A stretch of DNA of 64,000 nt from the NCBI RefSeq assembly GCF_001039355.2, contig NW_019775593.1, positions 217,598 through 281,597 on the forward strand, written 5' to 3'. Below, piece after piece: positions 32,062 through 43,400 of this stretch. A program made the translations under genes and the position numbers. This DNA is from Lingula anatina (taxonomy: Eukaryota; Brachiopoda; Lingulata; Lingulida; Lingulidae). The notes below the pieces were generated by a model. It did not search any database. It was given only the letters and a program-made list of their open reading frames with translations, and was not told the origin of the DNA. The first letter of the stretch is position 1; the number at the start of each line of letters is the position of its first letter.

Positions 32062-33035
32062 CCCATTTAATTAAAAAATTAAACGAAACTTACCGAAGTT
32101 GAAGTTTGATTGTAATTCTACTTCATCGCTGGAAAGGAATGTAGGAATGGAGATTCAACTATAATTTTCTTTTGTAATAATCTCTGTATTTCCTTTTCTA
32201 TTTCTACGGTTTCAGAGGCATTGAATTTTGCCTCCCTTATTGGCCTTGCCTGCACTGGCATTACACGGAAATCTAGTTCCATGCCTTTAATTATTCTTAA
32301 TATTTCTTGGTCGGAGGTTATAGATCTCCATTCGTCTATAAAATACCGTAATCTGCCTCCTTCAAAAGTTAGAATATCATAGTTAGCCTTTTTAACGGCA
32401 TCTAAAATAAACAGTGAAAATTCACTTTTAAATGTTTCTAGAGTCCTCACCTTCATAGTGGGTTCTACTCTTTCTTGAACTTCTTTCCCCTTCTCACGCC
32501 ACTCGGCCCTGGTTTGTTGAACCAGTCCTGGGGGTGTCCCTCTCGGGAATTGTAGCCCTGTCCGTGCCGGGGGTTGTACCCCGGCCTCTTCCAGTTTTTT
32601 GGCTGGTACGGTTGGACCGCGTCCCGNCTGATGGTCCATAGGACTGTCAATATCGGAGCAGGAGGAGTCGTCTCCTTCCTCTTCTTCTTCAAAGACCGTC
32701 GCAGAGCGTTTGGCGGGTTTCTTTTCGGCTGCCATTGTCGCCCAAACCTCGCCCATTTTCTGTATATTGGAGGCAACAGCCTCCATAGTGCCCTTAAGGC
32801 CATCAATCGCTGAGAAAATGTTTCTCGATTCAGAGGGGGTAATACCCACCCCTGAGCCCAGTAGGGCGTCTTCTTCTTGAGAAGAAATATTGAAGGTTTC
32901 CATCAAAAAATGAAAAAACCGCGTAGGAAGAAATGTTATGCGTCCGTCTGGAAGTCCAGTTGGTTGCGCACTGAAGTCCGATACGCCTGCGCTATCTCAT
33001 GTGGTTCCGTAATGAACTTGACAGTGATGAAGTAG
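32062..33035 (-). mobile_element. DIRS-type retrotransposon fragment, present only in unit 2
   Basis: Unit 1 runs from AAGCCGAGATTTAA straight into GTGTGGAGGCGGGGAG (about 16186-16220). In unit 2 the same two sides are parted by this 1-kb block. Near its two ends the sequence TTCTACTTCATC-CTG appears in opposite orientation, fitting the inverted terminal repeats of DIRS elements. Coding content is given separately. Confidence 0.65.
32118..32906 (-). pseudogene. DIRS-like gag end and start of reverse transcriptase
   Basis: A 262-aa open frame (with one N at 32627). The first half is low-complexity and acidic (EEEEEGDDSS) as in DIRS gag-like proteins. The second half has GGRLRYFIDEWRSITSDQEIL...IKGMELDF...PVQ...EIQRLLQKKIIVE, the N-terminal hallmark of DIRS-type reverse transcriptases. 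The catalytic RT, RNase H, methylase and tyrosine recombinase regions are missing, so the copy is dead or a non-autonomous derivative. Confidence 0.75.
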
Positions 33036-33114
33036 AATGGTGGTGTGGAGGCGAGGAGAACATCAAGGGTTTTTAACTTATCGCCCATAAAACCAAAAGT
33101 AGAAAAAAAAACTC

Positions 33115-33304
33115 CACTGTCACATACTGTTACATCTAACACAATCCACTGTCACATACTGTCACATCTAACACAATCCACTGTCACATACTGTCACATC
33201 TAACACAATCCACTGTCACATACTGTCACATCTAACACAATCCACTGTCATATCTTACACAATCCACTGTCACATACTGTCACATCTAACACAACCCACT
33301 GCCA
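33115..33304. repeat. 32-bp minisatellite, about six copies
   Basis: Unit CACTGTCACATACTGTCACA followed by TCTAACACAATC; copies start at 33115, 33147, 33179 and so on, with one shortened copy. Confidence 0.92.
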
Positions 33305-35409
33305 TAATACAATACAACGTCAAATTCATACATCACTTATATCATTGCTAATAAAAATTATATACTTCATTTTTCTTGGCAACATGTTTTTTTCAATTTG
33401 GCCAAGCGGTCGCAAACCCTGTGGGATATTATATCGCCTTCATGAGTACCGCAGGCGGTTATATAAAACCGCCTGCAAGTATTGAAAGCCTTTAGCAGCT
33501 GTCCTCAATTTTTCTTCTCAGCCATTAAACCCATACTGCAGTACAAATTTTGATTCCCTCTCAATATTATCAGAAGCAAAAATGTATACAATAAGTATAG
33601 CAAGTTTTTTTTTCAAAATAGAACATTTTGTGGATGAAGTAGAGAACAGGAGAAACATGATCATGGTATACTCACTGACCACAGGGGTCACCAGTGGTTT
33701 TTGGGAAATAGTCGAATCTTCTATTTTGCGCCAGACCCCAGTGACATCAGGGGCTAATGGTTTCTTGTCGGTACTCCCACACACTCATACTCCCTCCTAG
33801 AAAATTTCTGAATTATGCTCATCGATACAGCCCCACATCGATAGATCCCCGCATCGAACATGCCCTGTGAACTTATCGTTATACGTTACCCCCCACACTG
33901 TTACTCCCCTGCATCGTTGCTTCCCTGCATCGTTACTCCCCCGTATGCAATGTTTTCCTATTACCGACATTGGTATTACATTACAAATGTACAATAGAGC
34001 CTACCCATTACCGGAGGAAATAATCTTTTTACATATGTAAAAACGGATTGGGTATTGGTGTGTAATGTGGAAACATTTACAATTAGCCATATGGAAGCCC
34101 TTCATGGTATTTCTTTAACGCTTTTAAATTGCGTACACTTTGGATTGGACAACCCTTTGAATAAACAGTATTTAAAAATGCTGATTGATCACAGAATTTA
34201 GTTGCTATTCTCATTAACCATAGTTGAATTAAAACTGAAATTCGTCTACCAACCATGTTTACCAGGGGCGTCACCAGACCTTTAAAAATTGTACGCACAG
34301 ATCTTAAAATTCCCAGCACAGCAAAATTTAAACTAACTCAATAGATGAAGGACAGCGTAATCACAGCATATGTACCACACATCGTAGCTTAATTTCCATT
34401 AAGAATAAAATCATCATTTAAATTTTAATTCAAAAATATTATCGCGATATGATAAAGTTTCAATATTCTAATTTACCCAGAACGGTATATTTATTTAAAA
34501 AGAGGCTAATTGAAACATAAACTTAAGTTTAATTATTTGTTTGTGAAAATTGCCCTTGTCACCCTGTTAGTTTGAAAGGCTAAGCTGGATCAAGTCCGTC
34601 TTAAAATTCCTATGAAGCTTTGTCGGAAAAATTCTTCCTTTGTTTCTCTAGCTCTTTATTAAACTTGGTGTCCAGATTTAATCTAGTGCCCCTAGGCCCG
34701 CTGGAGCTGCTCTTTGAAAATAACCAAGAGGTAGATTTTTACCTGCGATAAATATCACCAGCGAGAGTGTGTTCGATACTCTGAAGACAAAGGCTACAGG
34801 AGAGTTGAAGGCCACTTAACACTCTGATTAAGAGGTAAAGAAAATTCCAGTTAGATGGACGATTAAGATGGACTTGTAAATATATCAGGCATTGTTTACC
34901 TCAGTTGAATAAAAGTATGCAAAATGGGATGTCAGAACAATGGTGCGTATACAATTGATACAGAGGGTTTGTACACACAGGTGACTTTAACTCGCAGAGG
35001 ATTTTATATTATATTCCGTGAAAACTACACTAAATTTCTATGAAATAATATCATGGTTGCCCCAAAAAACTGCACGCACAGTGCATCCGTGCGTATGCCT
35101 AGTTACGCCCATGTTTATATACAGTCGCCACTTGTAAACCAAGTTAACAATTTTGTTTAGCATAATGCTACGTAGATCTACAGTGCGTAACCTGAATTTT
35201 CTAGAGGCTCAAAGGCCATCATAATCTCCATTAATGTGGAGGTGCTCTGTCCCGCACCAGTGACTGTAAATGCTAGTTTCCATACCATTATCAAACATAG
35301 CCAAACTTTGTCATCGATACAGGTAAGTCTATCACTGATTCTTTTTTTACTAGCTTAACAGGGCTGGATGTGGCAAGAGTACATCAAGGTGGTATAAGAT
35401 AAAAGATTA

Positions 35410-35516
35410 CAGGGCCGTAGCGAGCAATTTCAAAATTTTACCATGAAACCTGCACGTACCTAGATAAAATTTTACCCAGAGTGGACCTTTTTTTCAGCAA
35501 AAGGGCTACGGGCCTG
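35410..35516. mobile_element. 107-bp MITE with CAGGGCCGTAGC / GCTACGGGCCTG ends
   Basis: Interrupts sequence that is continuous in unit 1 (AAAGATTTGTA near 16910). GATT is present on both sides (35405-35408 and 35517-35520), consistent with a 3-4 bp target duplication. A related, longer copy is nested at about 42585-42770. Confidence 0.75.
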
Positions 35517-36644
35517 GATTTGTAGTTATTGTTATTGTACGACGCTCTCGCAGCTGGCAATACGTACAGCTGTACTCTCGGATGTGTGTCGGTATGTAGG
35601 AATGGTGGTCTGCTATCAACCATACTAGTTACTGAGTCTGTTTGACCCCGATACCTGGCTTAATCATATGAGTTGCAAGATTCACAATATCCCATCGTTT
35701 AATTGGAATTCTTGATTTTGCATTTAAGCTATATTTTTTCTCTCGTCCTTGATAGATGTTTAATACAAATGATATCTTTAAAAACAGTATTACAGCCTAT
35801 GTAACTTGTTTAGCGGTTTTTGCAATCAACAGTTCTTTCAATTTTTACAGCGTTAAATGTTAATTTTCATATTTTTACAAAGACAAATGAATTAGATGCT
35901 GCTTTTTTATTTCTCAATTCATTGAATTGAACGGTGCCTGAAGAGACAATGATACGTTATTTATCTTTGGATGAAAAAACTTTAATCAATACTGAGAACT
36001 AAACAAATAAAAAAGATGAAGAACGAAGTAAAGTAAATTTCAAAGTTCAAAATCATCCCAATATGTTGTTGTACATAATGGAGTTTAAATTTGTTTTAAC
36101 TTTAAAACACTTTTATCAGAATGCTTCAAAGCCTTGATCTTATCAGTGGAGGTATAATGAGAGTAGTCTTTGTATTTTCAATAAGACTTGTAATTTTACA
36201 TATTTTTTATCAAATAATGTTGTAAATTGTGAAAGTTATAAGGTAAGAATGCATTTTTCTTGCATGCATGCTCATCATTTGAATCTTTTCAACTATTATA
36301 ACATACAATTATTTTAATACCAAGTGAAGTAATTATGTGATCTTTTCCAAGGTCAACATTTATCAAACTATCAGATACATAATTTTATAATTATATTTCT
36401 GTATAGCATTTCTGGTGCTTTGACAGCATAGGATACAACCATAGAGTAGCCTGCTTCTAATTTGATGCTACCACTCAGTAAAAATGTTGTACTTAAAAGA
36501 AATTAAGACTTTAAATACGGCATCTGTAAACCACGATTTACTACTATTGAAAAGATTGAGTAATTATAGTTTTAATGCAACATATATACTTCCTGTGATT
36601 CAAAATAACCATAAATCTTACTCAATTTTCATCTTTTATTTTAA

Positions 36645-36795
36645 GTTTGTATGTCAAGACTTATGTTCAATAAATACTTTTTTTACTATGAATTGTTATT
36701 GTAATCAAAGCTACAACAAACAAATTAGTAAGTTTGTATGTCAAGACTTATGATCTATAAATAATTTTTATTGATTGTTATTCTAGTCTCAGCTA
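36645..36795. repeat. Tandem repeat of about 85 bp, two copies
   Basis: AAGTTTGTATGTCAAGACTTATG occurs at about 36643 and 36729 with similar flanking sequence (TTGTTATT...AGCTACAA). Confidence 0.8.
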
Positions 36796-37484
36796 CAATA
36801 AAGAACTAGTAAGTTCTTACATGGAGAGATATATAAAACTGACACAAGCTGTGACATAAAAACAATCTTAAAATGATGAATTGTCAATTTAATGATGAAA
36901 GTGCCCCAAATATTCTTTGTCAATTAAAAAATGTTACAAAATATTTAACAGAATAGAATAAGCTTTTTCTTATGGGTTACTGTTCATGTTCAGACAATAC
37001 AACTACCACAGGACTTCAGACCCATGGGAGTTCAAAGTCATAATCTTAAATTGGCTGTATCAGAAAACTAAAAAATTTGAGAGAGAGAGAGATAAAAAGA
37101 CTTCATCGACCGGATTTTCAATGCTTTTAGTTTAAAAAAATCTAAGAACTGTAACTGCAATAAATATGTAGCATGATTTTCTTTTGAAAGTATCAACGAT
37201 GGTAGTATGGGTAAATGACAATTGCAAAGGTGGCAATAATGACGATGCTAACAGCAAAACCAGATGCTTAATACCCTGCATATGAAAAAATTGATATGAA
37301 CTTCAATCACACTTTCAATATCAAAAGAAATATAGATCTTAACAAGCAGGATTTGGCACAATCTCAACTAACACAATGTCTTGTGTCTCAACTAACACAA
37401 TGTCTGTCTCAAGCAGCTGCTCACACAATTTCTCATGTCACAACTAACACAATATTTAACTGCAGATGCCAGATCTCAGCAGTA

Positions 37485-40400
37485 TCATGTGATTGTGTTG
37501 GGATCCCAGCAGTAGTGTTTTTGTGTATCCAGACTGTTTAATGTCTGCATTTCTTCTTGCATGAGTTCCATGTCAAAGATATCCATGTTCTCCCTGATGT
37601 GGCTTGGATTGGTTGACTTGGGTATTACACCTGGAAGTTTGTACATAGGGAAATAGAACAATGTGTACGTTAACTGAGGTTATAATGGCAGAGAGCATGC
37701 TATTTTTAAGTGAAAAGGAATTAACTGTACTTACCATTCTTAAAATGATCAATCAAAAATATAAAGTTGTATTTATAAAAATTGAAAACAAATACTGCAT
37801 TCTCTTCAAAATAAAAAAAAGTTGTGAAAATCTATTCGCTAGGACATATATAATTTACCTATTCCTTGCTGCACTGCCCACCTCAGCAATACCTGGGCAA
37901 CTGTCTTCTTCTTCTGGGCAGCTACTGCCTTCACTGCTGGGTCTGATAGAAGCTGGGAAATAAAACAGTGGATAAAATAAATTAATACTGGTGCTGTGTA
38001 TGATAACACAGGGGGATGACAGCATTAGCACCTGCCATGGGTGTCTCTAAAAGTTCTTGTACTGTAAACAATGGGTCAAATGTTTAAAAAGGGGTGCAAT
38101 TTCAGGGCCTGCCATTTGTATCACTTTCCATTTGATCCGTAAGAGAGGGATGACAGAAAGTTAATATATTTTTTTAATATATACATATATATATAAATTG
38201 GAAAGCAAATCAAATAAAAGTTTATATATTTTTAAAATACAAACAAAAATATCTAATTTAGAATTGCCATAAAAAATAAATAAAAACTTTAGCTGGTGAC
38301 CCTAGCATGTGTACTCCGTAATTCACAACACAATTAAGAGTCCAAAATGTAGAGTTACAGGTAAATAAAATATTACCTTGTTTGTGTCAGATGTTGTACC
38401 CAGGGAAGAGTAAGCCTGGAAAAGTATTCCCTTGGAGCGACACATTTTCACCAGTTCATGCTGGATGAGATGTGGATGATGTTCTATCTGGAACATACAG
38501 AAATGAGGCAATACATGATAATCATTAATAAGTTTAAGGTACACTGTATGCATCTGAACATATCCCAAAGTCATATTTTCTATACATTACTGCATATCCT
38601 GCAAATATAAATATCTCTCCTGAAAAACAATATTAACCCTTCAAATAATTTACCTGACACTGACTGTTCCTTTCAAAATGCACAGCAAGACTTCTACAGG
38701 TTTGTTTTAAGTCTGTGAAAGTTGTTGTTTTTATATAAACCAGTAATTCCAAGTTACTGGGAAAGGAACCACTGATATGTATCATAAAAAACTTTGCGAT
38801 TCATTATCATTGTATACATTAAGTTCCATTTTCATTTCAATACCTGAGCAGAAACACCAGAGTTTTATACCAAACATGAGGGCTCATGATGGTGAAAAAT
38901 GGTAATAACTGTAATAACTAAAGTGCTCGGGGGATGGGGGTAATCAAGAAAGAAATCTTCCTATAAACTATGGAAACTTAACCTTTACATTAGATCTGTA
39001 AGCAGTAATATAAATATATTCTTAAAGGGAAAATAACTCTTCGTTTTGGCCAAAAAATGAATTTTCCTGGCCCCCGTTTCACAAAGAATCTTAAATCCGT
39101 AGTCGACTAGCTCGAGCTGGGTGGCCTAGCTAGGTCGACTTAGCTGAAGTTGACTAGGAGTGTTTCACAAAGAATCTAACGTCTTAGCTTGGCGTGCTTA
39201 CCGTAGTCAACGCGCACGAGAAACTCTTCAAGAAAAGGAGGTGTAAAATTGCAAAAGTTTCACAAGAAATGACGTTTCATGGCCTCTTTCGGCCGAGAAC
39301 AATAGTTTATCAACAATAAAAGTCAGCCAAAACACAAACAAAGTTTGTTTTTGAACTTTATTGATTAGTTTAACTTCAATACAACTTCAAAGTAACAGTT
39401 AAACATTAGCTTGTCATGGAACACTACTGAGGGACGTCTAGCGGTCAAAAACATAAACAAACACGCGATCGGCTGGGTAAAGTGGAATTTTATTTTTTAT
39501 TTTAATATTCCATAAATCTCAGTGCTATTCAAGGATATTATAACACAATATCTTGAAGGAGGTATGTTCTTTCCAAATTTTTGTTGTTTATGCTCTCATT
39601 TACCGAGTTTTAGTTGAGCTTGCCGACTTAAGTCTCCTCCCGAGGAGGCTTGACACCGTCGACTTACAGCTAAGAAAAAAACGACGTAAGCGACCTTTTA
39701 GATTCTTTGTGAAACGGGACTTAGTGACGTAACGACTTAATTACGTTGGTAACCAAGCCCTAAGTCAGGGAAACCGACTTAAGTTTTTTTGTGAAACGGG
39801 GGCCAGGAGTAAACAACATTCCCCATACTTACCAGAGTAAACCATCTATGGAGGTCACGTGGTCTGAGGACAAGCTCAGATATCAGAAAAAATAGCTATA
39901 ACTGCTGTTTTTGTGGTAAAACAGAATATATTATATTTCTCTGAGTTGTTTACGATGTTTTTGTTGTGAAATATAGATCTCATACAAAGAGTAATTATCC
40001 CTTTAACAATTTATCTGAATGCTTTTTTGACTGCTGTTTGCAAATTTTTTGTCCTTAAAAACTGGTCTCACCTGTAGCACTGCTGGACAGATGTCAGAGT
40101 TCTGTAGTAACTCCTCCATGTGTCTGGGGGTGTAGTTGGACACTCCAATTGACTTTATTAAACCTGAAATATAAATATTTGTACTTTAAAATTTTCAACC
40201 CAACGGTCATTTGGACTTGTAGACCTCAGAAAACTATTGAACTAATCAAATTCAAAAACAACTAGCGTTAAAACAAAATGTATTGTTTTTAGGATAAAAT
40301 ATTTAAACCACCACCAAAATCCCACAAGACCACTTAAACTACAGTGGAGTTATTTTAGAATATCTGATTTGTAACCACTGAATATCCGTAAAAATCTGTA

Positions 40401-43400
40401 CATTTGCCTCAGACCAATGGCTCACACGGCAAAATTTCTTTGTATAATTGCAATTTCTCTTGTTGAATTGATCTATCAAATTTGTACAAATTAATACACT
40501 GTACCCAACTGAAAGCCTGACGTCGTGTAATTCCCAAATTTACGCTGAAAAGATTTCTCCACAGGGATTACGCGGTAAGGTTTCAAGTGTGTCAGCCATA
40601 TTTGATCCGTAGATCATTAAGGCCGGGAATCAACCATGGTTGTGAACACAGCCTCTGATGTGGAAAGGGATTCATTAACCATTGGTAATTATGGAACATT
40701 TTCCTTTAATCCCGGAAAATCCATTTTTTGGTCAAAATGATCAGTTTAAACCTCACCTTCCTGGTGCATCTTCTGCATCTCCTCCCAGCTCTGTCGTCTC
40801 AGAGTTCTGTTGCCGTCATCACTGTGTTGGAAGCCCTGCGCACCCGGCCAGTGAATCAGGTAGAGGTCCAGGTATCCACACTGGAGGTCTGAGATGGACT
40901 TGAGGCAAGCTTGTCGACATTTCTCACTGCCCTGGTCTCTAGGAGCTGGAGTGTAGAGTATGTGTGTATTATGTAGTATAATATGGGGGTGTATTATTTG
41001 GATGCAGTTTGAAGTGCACTGCCCTACTGGCCTGTGACTGGTAGCCAAAACAATCAGATATATTGTATCTTCCTACTTAGCAACTTCCAATTATCAGACA
41101 TGAGCCTAAGTGTAAAAAAAAGCCTCTGAATATTTATTGAATATCAGACAAGATGAATCTCGGGAACCATCAGAATTGAATTTAAAAACTCGGGATTCAG
41201 TGTTTCCAGGGAAAAAGCTCATGTCTGAATTATCATTTCAATATTGATCCCTTACTGAATATGGAAACAGCTGAAGTAAATACAAAACTTAAGTTGAGAA
41301 AATCATGAATGTCATAATCTTCATCATATATTAATGTACGAAGTTTACAGGTACATAAAATAAGTAAGTATTTCCTTATAATCCACATTATGGCAGTAAA
41401 TAGCTAGATACCACAGTGACTGCAGTTCATATAAAGTATCATTTAGCTGTAAAAAAAAAGTTAAGTCAGTAACTTTTACAAGTACAAACCTAATTTACTG
41501 GTGATGAACAAATCTTTCCTGCTTAACCCAAACTTTGGCAAAAGCTCCTGCAGTGAATCTCCAATGTCTTTCTCATTTCTATAGACAGAAGCTGTATCTA
41601 AAGAGAAAAATGTTTTTCTTTACAAAAATAATTAAGGTTCTTAGGAAAGGTCATTTGCTTTTATACAAACCTAATTTGCTGGTGAGGAACACATTCTTGC
41701 GCTCTAACCCGCATTTTGGCATAAGCTTCTGTAGCGAATGTCCTATGTCTTTTTCATTGTTGTATCCACCTGCTGTGTCTGAGAAAATTTAACCTTTTAT
41801 TTAACCTTTAAATTTAATTATTTTCTTTAATTTTTCAAAATTATACACATCAGTCTTCATCTCAATTCTCAAATCCATCAGTTTCTCTAAACTTAAAATC
41901 TCAAGACAGTACAAAAGACTGAAAATCTTATCAGATTTAACTGATCCAGATAGACACTGGGAAAGTTAGTCTAACACAGATATTTAAGCTGAGTAATGAC
42001 TACACAGGCAAATACTGATGAACACTTGCAGATAAATTAAACAGAAGCTTTGGCTCACTGATGCAGAATAGACGAAGGAAGAAAAAGGAAATATATACAT
42101 GAAGAACACTGCTATCGAACACTTACATTTAACTATGTGTTTGAAATGACCAATCAAGTTGGCTGGTTTATATCATTTTATTTTTTAATGCAATGACCAA
42201 TGCAACATCATTGGTCAGAACTAAACTGTCTTTGTGCTTTATTAACTCACCTATAGAACGATAGCCACTTGACAATGCAGCTTCCAGGGTCTTCCTCATT
42301 TGCTCTGAGCCAGTAATTCTGAATGTCCCTACTAGAAAGAGGTAAAAAAATTGGGACCATTTAGATCGAGAGGAGACGAGTGCTAGCAAAGGCGCTACCT
42401 AAATATGGCGGACCTACAGGGACATGAAAGGAAGACTGCTTAATCTTGTGACGGGTTCTCCGCCTCTCACACGTCTCCGCACGCGATGTCCGTGCAGGGG
42501 CACAATACTAGTAATTAAGTCTCGACTCAATTCAACCAGTCAAGATTCGACGAGTAGGGAGGCGTGTGAGAGGCAGAGAGACCATTACACAGGCACATAG
42601 CCAGGGGGGGTTCATGGGGTTTGAAAGAACCGCCCCTTTTGCTGGGAAAAGGTCTACTATGGGTAAAATTTGATCTACAGTGTAGGTACATGAAGTTTTT
42701 ATGGGAAAAGGTCCACTTTTTCAGAAAAAGAACCCCCCTTGTGAAATTGCTGGCTACGGGCCTGATTACAGGATTATGCGGTCTTCCTTTCAAGTAGGTC
42801 CGCCATATTTAGGTTGTAGCCTTGCTGGCACTGGGCTCTTCTAGATCTCAATAGTCATATATTCCGAAATGGTTAAACTGATCAATATATATACAGATTT
42901 CAAGCATCCCACTGTCCTCATAGCTGTCCAAATGTCCTTCATCCCATCCACCAGTATTTGTATGGTCTTTTTTTTTTAATCTAATTTTATGATGTACACA
43001 GTGTTTCTTGGTAGACCTGGCCCCAGTTTCACAAGAAAAGCTTAAGTCAGTTCCCTGGCTTACTTGACTAGGATTTCCATGAGAGTGCTGTTACACTGCT
43101 CCTGATAGGGTAAGATGTGCCCATGTGACCTTGTAACCTTGGTACGTAATTCAATTCTTTGCCAGAGAACCAGACTTAACTTTTTTTTGTGAAACGGGGG
43201 CCAGACATTTCCAACAGGATCTAAGTCCTGAGACTCAAGGGGTGCCTTGAACCAGTAGATTCTTTCATTACTCTTCTGTACTCATAACCCCGTATGCAGA
43301 TAAGCGTTGTCTGGCTGTAACCTGTGGTGGTTTGGCAAGTGGTCCCTGACCAGTGGCTCTGAATGTTTCTCCAGGACTTTACGATTATGCTCTGAGTTCA

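Larger units (their letters stand above)
33036..37484. other. Rest of duplication unit 2 and spacer to the reductase gene
   Basis: 33036-33114 matches unit 1, then a 32-bp minisatellite, then unit-1-like sequence to about 33985. A 1.3-kb block (about 33987-35285) has no counterpart in unit 1 and nothing recognisable. Unit homology resumes to about 35870 with a 107-bp MITE. 35870-37484 is AT-rich with a tandem repeat at about 36645-36795 and an AG microsatellite (about 37078-37092). No gene seen. Confidence 0.55.
38488..40071. other. Intron between reductase exons 5 and 6
   Basis: Contains the nested transposon pair 39026-40002; otherwise AT-rich with nothing recognised. Confidence 0.6.

Noticed and set aside
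33115-33304. Regular repeats that could suggest a CRISPR array
   Set aside because: Units abut with no unique spacers, and this is an animal genome; it is a minisatellite.
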